NCBI GenBank assembly: GCA_025603075.1
Contig: MU626311.1
Coordinates: 52,840 to 116,839 of the forward strand
DNA from: Neoconidiobolus thromboides FSU 785
Taxonomy: Eukaryota > Entomophthoromycota > Entomophthoromycetes > Entomophthorales > Neoconidiobolaceae
Length of the DNA stretch: 64,000 bases
Reading direction: 5' to 3'
Position 1 is the first letter of the stretch, and every line of letters begins with the position of its first letter. Of this stretch, positions 1 through 12,195 are shown in pieces. The notes below the pieces were generated by a model, which worked only from the letters and a program-made list of their open reading frames with translations, did not search any database and was not told the origin of the DNA. The position numbers were made by a program, and so were the translations under genes.

Positions 1-1335
1 TGAAATTGAAGATATGGGTGGGATGGCTAAAGCAGTGGATACAGGTATGCCAAAATTAAAAATTGAAGAATCAGCTGCTAAAAGACAAGCTAGAATCGAT
101 TCAGGACAAGGTAATATTTAATTTTAAAGAAAAAAGAATAATAAGTTAATATTAAAACTTTTAAATTTTAAATCTATTTTAGAAACTATTGTTGGAGTTA
201 ATAAATATCGATTGGAAAAAGAAGATGACATTGATATTTTAGCTATTGATAATACAATCGTTAGACAATCTCAAGTAGTTATTTTATTTTCTATTTTATT
301 AATCATACTAATTTTATATTATTATTTTTTAGATTAATAGAATTAACAAAGTCAAAAAGGAAAGAGATAACGATAAGGTAAAGAATTTCTTTATAAAATC
401 ATTAAGCTAACCTATTTTAAATTAGGCTAAATCATGTTTAGATGCATTAACTCAAGCAGCTAAAACTAATGAAGGTAATTTATTAGAATTAGCAGTAGAA
501 GTAAGTTTAATTTTAACTTTCATATTTTATAATTATAATCAATATATATTTATTGACTTTTCATTCAGGCAGCAAAAGCACGTTGTACAGTTGGTGAAAT
601 TTCTGATGCATTAGAAGTTGTAAGTTAAAATTAAATTAATAAATAAGCCATAGAGATATTAATTATCTATTTTAATCAAAAGGTTTATGGTCGTCATATG
701 CCTCAAAATAGGATGGTATCTGGAGCATATAAATCAGAATATGGTGAACGTGATGAAGTTAAAGATACTATGAATGCAATTGAAGTGAGATTGTTTATTT
801 TTAAAAAATTATTGTTATTTTATTTAACTTTTTTTATCTTGTTTAGGCTTTTACTTCAGCCCAAGGTCGTCGTCCACGTTTATTAGTAGCTAAAATGGGT
901 CAAGATGGTCATGATCGTGGTGCTAAAGTAATTGCATCTGGCTTTGCTGATCTTGGTTTTGATGTAGATGTTGGACCATTATTTCAAGTAAGTTAATAAT
1001 ATTTTGATATTAAACCAAATTAAATTGAAATAACTTTAAATTAGACACCAGCTGAAGTAGCCCGTCAAGCTATTGATGCTGATGTTCATGTAGTTGGTGT
1101 ATCTTCTCAAGCTGCTGGTCATAAAACATTAGTACCTGCTTTGATTGCTGAATTAAAAAAATTAGGTGCTAAGGATAAGATTGTTATTTGTGGAGGTGTT
1201 ATTCCTGCCCAAGATTATCAGTTTTTATTTGATGCTGGTGTAGCTGCTGTATTTGGCCCAGGTACTAAAATTCCCGTGGCTGCCAAAGATGTTGTGGAAA
1301 AAATAGCACAATCATTAAATGTTGAAAACAATTAA
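1..1335 (+). CDS. Methylmalonyl-CoA mutase, C-terminal part (5' end outside window)
   Basis: Adenosylcobalamin-dependent mitochondrial enzyme that converts methylmalonyl-CoA to succinyl-CoA at the end of propionate, odd-chain and branched-chain catabolism. Eight exons are visible: 1-110, 183-274, 333-377, 426-500, 569-619, 683-784, 847-987 and 1045-1335, all joined in frame. The last two exons encode the B12-binding Rossmann domain. The base-off cobalamin motif DxHxxG is present (DGHDRGAKV), followed by the [11 protein letters not shown] and FGPGTKIP segments typical of the family. The exons upstream match the linker and end of the catalytic barrel ([15 protein letters not shown]). The stop at 1333-1335 lies 81 bp from the stop of the convergent CAP gene. 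The enzyme is absent from most Dikarya but reported from early-branching fungi, so it helps place the organism. The identification is secure; only the C-terminal third is here. Confidence 0.95.
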
Positions 1336-1416
1336 ATGAATGGGAGAAAACACTAATAAATACTATTATTTTATATTTTATTATTTTATATATTATTATT
1401 TTCATGTATTATTATT

Positions 1417-2909
1417 TTAAAAATGATCTGTAATAAAATCCATTTTAAAATTATTACAATTTGTTGGTGGTAAATCTTTTTGATCTCCTTTGGCTAATAA
1501 TATAGTCCAATAATGGCCTTTTGGCACATACCAAATACCAATAGAACCAAATCCAAGTCCAAGTAATCTTTCTCGATGACCTAATTAAAACCAATAAATA
1601 AATAAAACACGAATATATTTTAATATTATTATATTATATTATATTATATTATATTATATTATATTATATTATATTATATTATATTATATTATATTAGCGT
1701 ACCTCTATCTCTTAACATTAAACTCAACAGTTGATTAACATCTTTTACACCTCTTGCAATATTTTGACCATAAGCTTTCCATTCTAATCCACCATCCACT
1801 ATTTTTTCACCAATAGTAAACCCTCCTTCATTTCCATTCACTAGTCTATTATTGAGAGCCATCCATTCGGTGTGATTTCTAGCAATTTCCATTAAAATTA
1901 AATTAGCACCAACAGGTGGTGAACTAGGTAAAGCTTGTTTTCTAGCAAAATTAATAGAACATAAAATTTCTTTTAAATTAAATTTATAATGTTTAGTATC
2001 AATAGAATTATAATCAAAAATGCCATTATATGTTCTCCCACTTCGTGATGTTTTCCATCGTACTATAGGATTGTTTCGTAATTTGTTTTTTAATCTCAAA
2101 CGTTTACTTTGTTTCGTTAGATTAAATAAAATTGGCGGATATATTTCTTGTTTTTTTATATTTGCTAATGTGGAATAAGTACTATTGATAGGGGTGTTAT
2201 TGATGAGTATAGTTGTATTATATATTGTTGTTGAGTTTTCCTTTTCTCTTTTTAGTATTTGTTGATTATGTTCTTTTTTTATAAAATTAGTACAATCTGG
2301 TAAGATAATTGGATAAGGTGATTTAGTTAATATTATATTTAATGATTTTAATTTGAAAGAATAACTTAAACCTATATGAGTATAACTGGGTTCTAATATT
2401 AAATTTTTGGCTTCTATCAAGATAATGTTAGTATTATTGCTTATTGCTTATTAATTATTAATTATTATTATTGAATTCATCTTACCTTGATCATTCCAAA
2501 TAGCTAATAATCCTTGTTCTGTATTATTAATATTTTTTACTAAAATAGTACCCGCTTTAAACCATAATATATTATTAACATTTAATTGATTTAAGTAAGT
2601 TTGATTAATTATACTATTATTTGAAGTTGTATTGAATGAGTTGTCTAAATTATATTCAGCTACTTTGTTTAAAGATCTAAAAAAGTTAATATTTATATTA
2701 AGTCTTGATTCTGTATTTATTAAAACTTACTTATAACTCCCTAAAGGTAACCTTAATTTTGGATCTAAAGTTCTTATTTCATTTAATAAACAATGATACC
2801 TTGATAATTCAAATTCTTCTTTTTTAAATAAAACATTACTAGGGATTGAAATGGAATGGATCGTTATGAACATTGACAACAGTATACTTAATTGATAAAA
2901 TAGTTGCAT
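1417..2909 (-). CDS. Secreted CAP/SCP (PR-1-like) domain protein
   Basis: Four exons, 2909-2731, 2676-2486, 2413-1703 and 1580-1417, join in frame to about 414 residues. The ATG at 2909 starts a hydrophobic signal peptide (MQLFYQLSILLSMFITIHS). An in-frame TTG lies further upstream but is not needed. A long Asn- and Thr-rich, low-complexity middle (about residues 60-260) carries many N-glycosylation sequons. A CAP domain follows at about residues 290-400, with the RNHTEWMA helix, GQNIARG and GHRERLLGLGFGSIGIWY, ending HYWTILLA. CAP proteins are secreted and have roles in sterol binding or host interaction; the exact function is unknown. The usual GENIA glutamate is Gln here, so the metal-binding tetrad is altered. 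The last intron is mostly an ATATT microsatellite. Confidence 0.8.
1624..1696. repeat. (ATATT)n microsatellite inside the last intron of the CAP gene
   Basis: About 14 uninterrupted copies of a 5-bp ATATT unit fill most of the 122-bp intron 1581-1702. The intron keeps a gtacg donor and a ttag acceptor. It is twice the usual intron length in this window because of the repeat. Confidence 0.95.
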
Positions 2910-3363
2910 TGTATTTTTACTTTGGATATTAACATAATAAAGTAATAACAATTCTTATTTCTTATTTCTTATTTTTTTTCAAAAGTTCCTCAATTGCTTA
3001 TCTTACTTTGATAACATTTATTGGCTATTTATTAAATTAGAAAATTATTTCTATTTTTTGCCAAATGGAGTAACTCGATTCAATTTGAGTCAATTCATTT
3101 AAAATTGAAAATTAAGACGGACTAATTTGAAAATTGTACTGCAACAAGATTTCAATTTACATCTGTAGTCTTCAACTAATATTCTAAAGGCTTAAATACA
3201 TTGCATATATAAACTGGTATTCACTTTAAATAATTATGTCTAACCCTAGATTTTCGATCCAAAAAATAGATTTTATTGTATATAGTAAGTTAAATTAAAT
3301 TACTAGTTTAATGTGTTAAAAAACTCTAGTAATTTAACAGTTAGCTAGGAATTTGAATTATAA

Positions 3364-3469
3364 TATAGGGATGTTTTTTTTGACTTCATTACTTTTTATA
3401 TCTTTTAAGCATTATTTGAATGGAAAAATTATTAGCAAAATTCTTAAATACAAAAATACATCCCCATAT
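3364..3469 (+). mobile_element. MITE family copy 1
   Basis: Full-length member of the ~105-bp MITE: left end atatagggatgt, T-run, TGACTTCATTA, a TTTTAAGCATTATTTGAATGG core, AAAATTCTTAAATAC and right end acatccccatat. One base of the left terminus is lost. Intergenic, 455 bp upstream of the CAP gene start. Confidence 0.9.
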
Positions 3470-3737
3470 CAATCCCAAAAAAAGCGTAATAATTTTAAAT
3501 TATTTGGTGCTTTTTTAATGTGAGGGTTGAAATTCAGGAATTGATAAGCAATAGTTTTTTTAAATAATAAAGTAGAAAAACATTTTATTTATTTTTATTG
3601 TTTTTATATAACAAATTATAAAATAATCTGACTTTTAAATAAAGATATAAAATTATTAAAATTGAATTTTTCTATTTAAAAATTATTTTACTTCCAAATA
3701 TTTATTATAATCAACTATTTGTTTTATCATGTTTAAA

Positions 3738-3799
3738 TTGAAAGCTTTGCTTATTAAAAAATGGAAAAAATAATGAAATAAAAAAAACACTCCCATGTA
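3738..3799 (-). mobile_element. Truncated, inverted MITE relic
   Basis: Matches only the 5' half of the MITE in reverse orientation: gcttattaaaaaatggaaaa, ataatgaaat, an A-run, then acactcccatgtat in place of acatccccatat. The other half is missing. Confidence 0.65.
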
Positions 3800-4118
3800 T
3801 TATTTAATTAATTTTTTTATGTTTATTCTAATTATACTATCATTATGATTTTATTTTGATTATATAATTTATTAACTATTAGCTTTATCTAAGCCTGTAG
3901 TATTATATATTATAATTATTTTTACTTAAAAAAATAATATTTTAGTTCTGATAATAAATTGTTAACTATACATGCTCTTAATAAATCACCAGAAAAGCAT
4001 TTGAACAAACTAAAATCAAATTTAATTTTGAAATTGATTTGTTTTTTCCCAACTAGTAAAATTGGCTTTAGTAAAAAAATTATTGGTATATAAATTTTTA
4101 AATTTCCAAGGCCACTAA

Positions 4119-4200
4119 GGCACCTTGGCGGAGTGGTTAACGCGGAGCCCTGCTAAGGCTTTTCCCTTTGGGAGCGCAGGTTCGAATCCTGTGGGTGTCG
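4119..4200 (+). tRNA. tRNA-Ser (anticodon GCT)
   Basis: 82-nt cloverleaf with a 7-bp acceptor stem that includes two G-U pairs, the D-arm GCGGAGTGGTTAACGC (4128-4143), and an anticodon stem gagcc/ggctt around loop CTGCTAA with anticodon GCT at 4152-4154. It has a long serine-type variable arm, the T-arm gcagg-TTCGAAT-cctgt and discriminator G. No intron. A T-run (cctttt, about 4213-4217) follows as a likely Pol III terminator. Confidence 0.95.
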
Positions 4201-4598
4201 GTCGATTGGGTAACCTTTTCTTAAGGTTATGGCCATTGTGTATAAAAATATGGTTTTTCTATTTTTTTTCAAAAGAGTGACTATTTTGAACAGGTTTCAT
4301 TTAGCATAATTTACATAATTAAATGTTTATCCTATTGCGTTATGTACATTAAATATCCAATGTAAATATCGTTAACTAACTACTAATTAAGAAAGCAACG
4401 TTTACATTGTTTTGGAATTCTTTAAACTTGGTTGTATGTAAAAAGGCTTAAAACTATTTAACTACTGAATATACCTTTTAGCATAAAGATTGGAATTGTT
4501 GTATTTTAATATCTTGTATTTATATTATTATTAGAAAAGCAAATTTATTGTTTGAAATTTAAACACTTAAAATCTTAACTTTATTAAATAACATACTT
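4201..4598. other. Gene-free gap between tRNA-Ser and the BRCT gene
   Basis: Beyond the Pol III T-run just after the tRNA I see nothing recognisable; AT-rich and non-coding in all frames. Confidence 0.6.
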
Positions 4599-7055
4599 TT
4601 AATCAACTTGTTTCAAATTTTCTTTCTCTTTTTCCATTTCTCTTTTTTTCCTTTCAGCTTCCTCTTTCTTATCATAATAGCGGTTCATATTATCTATCAA
4701 CTCTTTTTTTTTGAGCTCCTGCTCCTTATTATAATAAAAGATGGGTTGACTTGGGGGTAAAGGTTCTAATATAATAGGTTTAGTTATAATTTTGATTGGC
4801 TCAACTATAGGGCTAGCTTTCATATTCCGCCTCCTTTCTTCTTCAGCCTCTCGAGCCTCCTGAGCCTCAAAAATTGCCCTTTTTTTATGTGATTCTTTAA
4901 AGTGAAATTCAATGTTATCAATGAAATCTTGCACCTTTGGTGGTAATTTAACTATTCCACTCATTTCATTTTTTTCTTTGCTTAGTTCTTGTATTGGTTT
5001 ATCTGAATTAATAGTAACTTGATTTTGATTCTGGTTTTCTATGCTTGATGGTAATGCTTCTAAATTAACATCTTGGTTTAAAATATTCGAGCTAGCTGAT
5101 TGATCGTTTTGAGATACAACTGAATCAGTTCGGGTTTTTACTGTTCCCTGTCCGTCAAACTTTAATAGAGAAGAAGTTTTACGATAAAACTCGGTAGTAT
5201 GCGGAAATTGAGTTTCATCTAAATGATCACCCTGTTGGTAACATTCAAAGATCCAAGCATGAGAAACAATCTTCACACCATTTTCTTTGGCTTTTAAAAA
5301 ATCGCCGAATTTTTCCTGCCTGCATCTACTAGAGTGAATAAAGTGGGTACATTTTTCTGGTTCAAAGTTAACAACATATTTCGCTCCCATCAACCGTGCC
5401 AATGGCCCATACTCTGGTATTAAGTGACTGATCCTAGGACTAAAAAATAAGGTACAACCTTTCAAATAATCTCCTTTCGATTTTAGTCTGGATAAATTTT
5501 TTATTTTTCCAGATGGATCCAAGATTATACTTTGCATTTCATCAACAAGCCCACTAACTATCAAATATTAATATTGTTTTACCTATTTATTATAGCCTTA
5601 CTTTCAGTACTACCATTCGACTTCAAAACATCTTGTTTTGAACCTAATTTCGATGGTTTGTTGGCTGGTTTAGCTAATTCAACTCTAATTTCATCAATAA
5701 TTTCGTCGTCTATTAAATGTTAATATAATATCACTTTGGGTACTTTATAGTTCACCTCCAATACTATTAGGAATCCCAGAAACTTCCCGATTTAAACTTG
5801 TTCTTTCTGGTTTTTTAGCTATCCTAAATCTTTCTAATTTGTGGGGTGATGAAGCAGCCCTAGGGAGCATACGCTTGACACGAGATGAATTTTCTGGATC
5901 AATAGATTCGGGGGGTGGAACCCTTTTTTGAACTCTATTGTATGCCCCTTTATTTACGATAGCTTCTAAAACGTATGGGTGGTTAAGATCTCTCTATGAA
6001 AAAACAATCAATTTCCATAAAATATATAGTAGATGATAATACTGTTTCAGTTACTCTATAAAGCCACTCTTCAGCTATAATGAACATATTTGATTTCAAG
6101 GCAGCATTATATTTATCGCCTGTAAACTTTGCGCAAATCAAATGAGTATTTCTAGTTGAAAACCCATGCGTGAATTTTCCACCTAAACAATGTTAATATC
6201 GTTAATTAACATTGAAAAATCAAACTACCTAAATACATTATAATAGTACATAGTTGCCTCTTTTTGATGGTCGTAAATCCAGTGCAAGCAAAGATATAGT
6301 TCTCGAATTCTAAGATTTATTAGCGAATGTTTAGATGGTATTTTAAAAATACCTTTAATAGCGTCGATTTTTTTCCTTGGTAAAAACAAAAAATTTTGTT
6401 GTGGATGATGAATAACAAATTCCTGATAATAATTAGTTAATCTTTACAATCTTAAATTAAGCTTACATCATAGCAACATTCCAACCAAGCATAAGTAACA
6501 GTAGCCACATTTTCATCGTTTTGAAAGTTGAAATCTGAGTCTTCGGATAAACTAAAAACATTAATAAAATCGAAATATCAATAACTACTGCTAACCTTGT
6601 TGTAGGAAGTACAATAAACTTAGGGAAGATACAATATTCCTTTTTTACTATTGTGCCTCCCATAAAATTAATTAAAGATATGACTTCAGCTTTCTAAATA
6701 ACAATTATTAACGTTATTTCTAAAATACAAACTATATACTTTAGCTCTTGAATTTTCCACTCCTTCATACCCATGAAGTGAAAAATTACAACCTTTGAAC
6801 ATAATAGAACGGATCTCTCTATAAAAATATACATTAATCAATTTGGCTCTCTAAAATTAAAACGATGGGTTACTTATTCGTTTTATTGGTATTTTTTGTT
6901 TTAAATTTTATTGGGAATTGTAACATGAACCGCTTCCAAAACTGAGAACTAATACCATCCATTGAAGTATTAATATTATTGTTTTTTTTATAAGGAACGG
7001 AGCCATTTCGTTTGATCCCTTCTCTGTTGATTTCGATACTGTTGAGCCATTCCAT
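4599..7055 (-). CDS. Multi-BRCT protein, TopBP1/Dpb11/Rad4-like
   Basis: About nine exons joined in frame give roughly 690 residues from the ATG at 7055. An N-terminal BRCT repeat begins MFKGCNFSLHGYEG and ends VATVTYAWLECCYD. A second BRCT-like unit reads THLICAKFTGDKYNAALKS then AEEWLYR. A third lies in the last exon (YLKGCTLFFSP to SHAWIFECYQQG, then HLDE). BRCT repeats bind phosphorylated partners in replication initiation and the DNA-damage checkpoint. The tail is charged and likely coiled-coil (KKRAIFEAQEAREAEEERR and a Lys/Glu-rich end). Intron 5554-5582 appears to be only 29 bp; several other junctions are also short. The repeated BRCT layout favours Dpb11/Rad4, but Rtt107/Brc1-type scaffolds are possible. 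The start is 452 bp from the divergent U2A' gene. Confidence 0.75.
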
Positions 7056-7507
7056 CTTGTAAATTTGAAATTAAAACTGAGTTTCATATTTTTAGTAAAT
7101 TTCAAAAATATTAGCAAACTGTTCTTTTTGGTTTGATTAGCATTTTTAAAATCAGTACTAATTCAATATAGTTTTTAAATCAGTTAAAAGGATAAACACT
7201 ATGAGACTAATAATTGTTGTTAATATAAAGCAATATATTCAGATTTATTTATACAAAAATAGGAAATAACTTTTATCTTTGGTACTTATAAACGTTAAAA
7301 AGGAGCATTAGTATTTCATTAATCAAAGCATAATAATGTATATAAAATAAACTAAAGCTCAACTTTAAATAGTTTAGAAACTGTAGCATTTTAAAAAAAA
7401 CCTACAAAACTTTATGTCCAAAATTTAAATGGAATTTAATTGGATTACTTTGAATATTATATCTATTTTTAATTTTCAACTTTATCTTTTAAAAGTTATT
7501 AAGAAAA
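7056..7507. promoter_or_regulatory. Divergent intergenic promoter region (BRCT gene / U2A')
   Basis: 452 bp between two genes that start in opposite directions, so it must hold both promoters. It is AT-rich; I could not identify a convincing TATA box or repeated operator. Confidence 0.5.
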
Positions 7508-8401
7508 ATGAGATTAACAGTTGATATAATCAATGAAAGTGAATGTCGAATTAACCCATTAAAAGATCGTGAGCTTTACTTAAGAGGTAAATTAAACAAA
7601 CTGAGTAGTAATGGTAGTAGACATTAATTCATCTTTTCAGGTTTAAAAATCCCTGAGATTGAAAATTTTGGTTCTACAAAAGTAAGTGTATTATTCTAGG
7701 CTACAAGTAGAAATATAACATCTATCTTCCAGGACTTAAACGATAGTATTGACTTAAGCGATAATGATTTATTACAATTGGGCAACTTTCCTTTATTACC
7801 TCGGTTGAAAAAATTATACTTAAGCAACAATCGTATCAGTATCATAGATCCCTTAATTGCTAAGCAGTTGCCGAATCTAAATACATTAATATTAACAAAT
7901 AATCAAGTGAGTGGTTTGGAGTACCTACTACCATTGAAAGAAATGAGCAAATTAGAGCATTTAAGTTTAATTGGGAATCCAGTAGTGAATTTAAATTATT
8001 ATCGATTGTTTTGTATCTTTTTATGTAAGAAAATTAGGTTTGTTGACTTCCAAAGAGTCAAGGATGAGGTAAGTCTAAAAATAATTATTTTTTGATATTG
8101 ATATTAATTTTAATTTTAACTTATAGGAAAGAAAACAAGCAAATAGCTTATTTTTAAATGAAAAAGGAGAGTTTAGTTCTATTGCCTTAGGTATCATTAA
8201 CAAAGTACCTGCTAAAACCTTTGAAGCTAACACAATCGCCACACAAAATAGTAAGTTTTTTTAATGTCTATTAATTATTTTATCTTAATTTATTGATTAT
8301 TTTTAGATGAAGTTAAAAATACAAGTGCCCTTCAATCTTTAACTGAAGAGGAACAAAAAAGAATTCAAGCTTCTTTAAATAAAGTTTCTAATTTGGTTTA
8401 A
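7508..8401 (+). CDS. LEA1: U2 snRNP protein A' (LRR protein)
   Basis: Splicing factor that binds U2 snRNA stem-loop IV with U2B''. Five exons, 7508-7586, 7641-7681, 7733-8068, 8127-8250 and 8307-8401, give about 224 residues, close to the family length. The N-terminus MRLTVDIINESECRINPLKD and the phrase ELYLRGLKIPEIENFG are hallmark U2A' sequence. Leucine-rich repeats follow (LKKLYLSNNRIS, LNTLILTNNQVSGL, LEHLSLIGNPV), with an LRRcap-like segment YRLFCIFLCKKIRFVDFQRVKDEER. The C-terminus is helical. The stop is 89 bp from the convergent kexin stop. Four introns in a gene for a splicing protein are all of the standard short type. Confidence 0.95.
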
Positions 8402-8490
8402 GATAAATAAAAATAATAAAATAAAATAAAAATAGCCATGTTAAAGTTTTTCTTTTATTTAAATAATGATAAATCAGCCAAATAAAAGTT

Positions 8491-11469
8491 TTATTCCAAA
8501 GATCGAACGCCATCTGTACTTGATCTATTTTCATCAGTTTGGTCATTATCTACATCTAATAACAACTCATCTTCATCTTCAGCAATGTATAATACATCAG
8601 TGCTAACATTAGCATCCTCCTCCTTTATGTCACCCCCCTCATCATCATGATAATGTTCATCATTATCATCATCTTCATCATCTAATTCTTGTAACTGATA
8701 ATCATGTTCTTCATCATTTAATAAAGACATTTCTCTCATCTGTTGATCTCTAAAAGGTTGATTTTTATATCTATAAAATAGCATAATACTTAACACAATC
8801 AGTACAATAAAACACAGCAATAAAATAACATAGATCATAAAACTATTCTGGCCTTGACCTAAAGAGTTAAGCTGAGATAATAATTGACTATTATATTGCT
8901 CTTTGTTTTTTTGTTCTTCTTCTTTAAGTTTTCCATTGCCTTGATTTATTACTTTCTCTGTGTTCACTGGTGCTTGTTTACCATCTTCAGTAGCCGTTGG
9001 AACCACATTACTCTCTATGCTCTCCTTTGTCAAAGCAGTCTCAGCTTTATCAAGTGTTATCGTCTTTGTTAAAAAAACATCTTTCATAGACTCAACACTC
9101 GAAGTAATATTACTAGGTAAAACATAACTAGTTACCTTTGATGGTATTTCACCATTTACTTCGGATATAATTACCTTTTCTTCCTCTTTTTTATTATCTT
9201 GATGTATAATTGTAGGTCTATCATTATTATCATTTTCTAAAGGTATAGTACTATCTCCATACAATGTCATATGCCAACTTATAAAATCCCCAATAGCAAA
9301 TGGGTCTTTGATATCTTTAACTCTTAATTTCCACTCTCCCTCAGCTGGTTCATCCCTAAAAACAATAGCTTAAATTTAACATTTTATTATATTATTATAA
9401 ATTATTACCAATGTTTCACGGTCATAAAAGTCCAATTTGGGAATCCTTGATCGCTATTATCCTTTAATCTAGGTACACAAATCTCTGAAACAATACCATT
9501 AGGAGATATTAAATCAATAGCAATGTCTGATCTTCTGTTATGAATAATATTCACAGTAACAGTTACATGTTCCAAAGACTTAAACTTCCCATTGTTTAAA
9601 TCCTCTTTTTTAATGACTGTTGAAGACAGGATACCTTCATGATCTTGAGGTATTCTTTGTTGTACCATAACAGTAGGTGTAGTTAATTTCGTTTGTTGAT
9701 TTTTGCTAGTAAAGTTCATAGCATGATGAACATATTTATAACCGTCTACTTTGCCATATCCATATTTTGGACTATACCATCTTCCCATCCATGTTTTACT
9801 CCAGCTTTCATCTTGTAGATTTACTGGGACTGCTGCTTGTACTGAAATATGTTGAAAATCGCGCCAGGTAAGATCAGGTCTTTTTTGAAGTGCCAACGCT
9901 ATAATACCTGCCATCATTGGTGCTGCTGCGGATGTACCACCATGCGAATCCGTACATTGGCTATGCCAAGAGGAGGAAGTATACTAAAATATTAAAATAA
10001 ATTAATGTCAGATATAATAAAAAAGGCAGAACTCATTACAATTCTAGCTCCAAAATTACCCGAAGAATAGGCGGTAATCATCATTGCAGTACAAGCTTCT
10101 GAATAAGCTGGATGTTGGTTTTTAGCATCTACAGAGCCGACAGTAATGGAATAGATAGAATTAGTATACCCATCGAAGTTACAGTTATCTCCATTGATAC
10201 CACCATTACCACTAGCAAATACAAAAATGCTACCTTTTTTTTGCCTGCCGTTTTCAGCTCCATTTTTAATTGCTTCTTCCACTATCTTCGGTGGTCGATC
10301 CATAGCTAAACCATCATCTGGTGGTCCCCAAGAACAGGAATAGATCTGATTAATCTGATATTTATAATTGATTGCAATAGCCTCTGCATCATCCGTTATT
10401 TCTTTGGATAATACACGTATCCCTTTATAATAAATTAAACATTATAAGATAAATTAAATACTATTATGCTTGTTTTTACCTGATACTTTTGACTCATAAG
10501 CAATTCCAACTCCACAATCATTATTACGTATACCAGCAATTTGACCGGCACAACGAGTGCCATGAGTATCTTCGTCTAACATTGGCATTGGTAATGGTCG
10601 TTCATCATTAAAATCATATGAACCTTCAGCAAACTAATGAATGAAATTTTTAAGCTTTAAATTAAAAAATTTTAATGTTTTTAATTACAAAATTTTCTTT
10701 AATATCCCGATGTTCATAATCAATACCTAGTAGAAAAACAAATTTAATTCTAGTTTTTGACGTAATTGAATCATTTATTTACCGTCATCTACAATAGCAA
10801 CAATAACTCCTTTACCAGTGATACCTTTAATAATTTTAAAATATTAAACATTTTATTAATAAAAATTAATCAAACTACTATCTACCTTCCTCCCACAACT
10901 TCGTAATGTTTAAATCATTTCCTTCATCCTCTTGGTTATGCTAAAAAAAGCATAAATACTAATTTCAAGAACAAGTTTAATCTCTAACTTACAAAATGCC
11001 ACTGTTTAGGGAACCCTGGGTCTCTTATACCCAATAAAGCATATCTCGTCATATTCAATTCTTTTACCTTACTCGGTCTACCTTTTCCTACCGGCCCTCT
11101 TTTCACTCTTAGCTTAGGCACTTGTAAATTAAACTCTGAGATACCATTATTTTCTAGTTGGCTCCTTTTGGATTTATTGGTCTTGTATAGCAGTGAATGT
11201 AATGGATCCTTATTCAAATTGATCTGCTTGTTTCGCAAAAATAAATGATAATCTTTTAGTTCTCCTACAGGACCCACATAACTTAGATTGTAACGTTTAG
11301 CAAGTTCTAATGGGGTTTGGGTTGAATCTAGTTTTAATGTGTAGTAATTGTTTGACTTGTGGTTGTAATGATATTGGCGAGTGCTTGTTTCAGTACAGAC
11401 AATCGATATAAAGAGTAAGAATAATAGTAAATAAAAATGCCATTTTAACGGGTTTAATGGGGTTAACAT
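8491..11469 (-). CDS. KEX2: Kexin (Kex2/furin-type subtilisin-like proprotein convertase)
   Basis: Golgi-membrane calcium-dependent serine protease that cleaves secretory precursors after dibasic sites. The ATG at 11469 starts a signal peptide ([18 protein letters not shown]). The prodomain ends at a dibasic LRVKR site near residue 120. The S8 catalytic domain has Asp in VAIVDDG, His in DTHGTRCAG, the oxyanion Asn in FASGNGG and Ser in [10 protein letters not shown] domain follows ([27 protein letters not shown]). Then come a Thr/Ser/acidic lumenal stalk, one membrane segment ([19 protein letters not shown]) and an Asp/Glu-rich cytosolic tail, the classic Kex2 order. The gene has many short introns. 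An in-frame TTG upstream at 11478 is not a likely start. Confidence 0.95.
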
Positions 11470-12195
11470 TAGATACAAGGATATAATAAATAGAATGTTT
11501 TTTTAATAAAAAGTAAATAATTAATTGATTTTATAGAATAGTTAAAATAATTTATTTAGTTTAAGCTTATTGGTAGATTTATAATTTAACATGCTTTTTG
11601 AACCTTCAACTCCAACTTGATTTTTCATAATAAGCAAATGATAAATTTGTAAATTTCTAATTTTTTTGATTGTTAATTTACCGAGGTTTATATTGTGAAT
11701 TTAAAAAAGCACATTAAAGTCAAAAGAAATAGCTTTGAACAGATAAAAACAGTCAAAAAAATTTAATTAATCATTAATAAGTTTAATGACTTTATTAGAT
11801 TAAAATAATTAATATCAAATACTTGATAAATCCTGATTTATTTTAAAAAACAAAATAGTTGAATATAATGAATGATATGTTGACGAATGATTAGTCGAAC
11901 AAAAAATAAAGAAAAAAGTGACCAAACACGCCAGCAATTTAGAACAAAAAACTCTTACATAAAGATTAAGCTAATAAAAGACAACAACGGTCAACATAAA
12001 AAGTGCAAAAAGAATAAAAGTGCAAAAAGAGTCAAAAGTTCTATAATTTACTTAATAATATTGCACCAATTAATAAATTCAAAATTCAATAGAAGATTTA
12101 GAAATTTTATAAAAACAAGTAATTATTGAAAAGTTGATTTATATAAATTTTTAAGTTTGAATTTTTTTAAAAAAAATAGAAAAAAAGAAAGTAAT
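11470..12195. promoter_or_regulatory. Divergent intergenic region between kexin and eIF4E
   Basis: About 0.7 kb holding both promoters. An open frame with Lys/Asn-rich composition at 11887-12129 looks like an AT-rich chance ORF. No discrete element was identified. Confidence 0.5.

Larger units (their letters stand above)
2910..4118. other. Gene-free intergenic stretch with two MITE copies
   Basis: No supported gene. It holds one full MITE copy (3364-3469) and a truncated inverted copy (3738-3799). The rest is AT-rich DNA with stops in all frames. It also contains the promoter region of the CAP gene, in which I could not single out an element. Confidence 0.7.

Noticed and set aside
11887-12129. 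81-codon Lys/Asn-rich frame upstream of the eIF4E gene
   Set aside because: Composition follows AT bias, no family features, and it lies in a promoter region.
12157-12195. N-terminal extension of eIF4E (NFFKKNRKKESN)
   Set aside because: Starts at TTG; the first ATG is at 12196 and fits the family.
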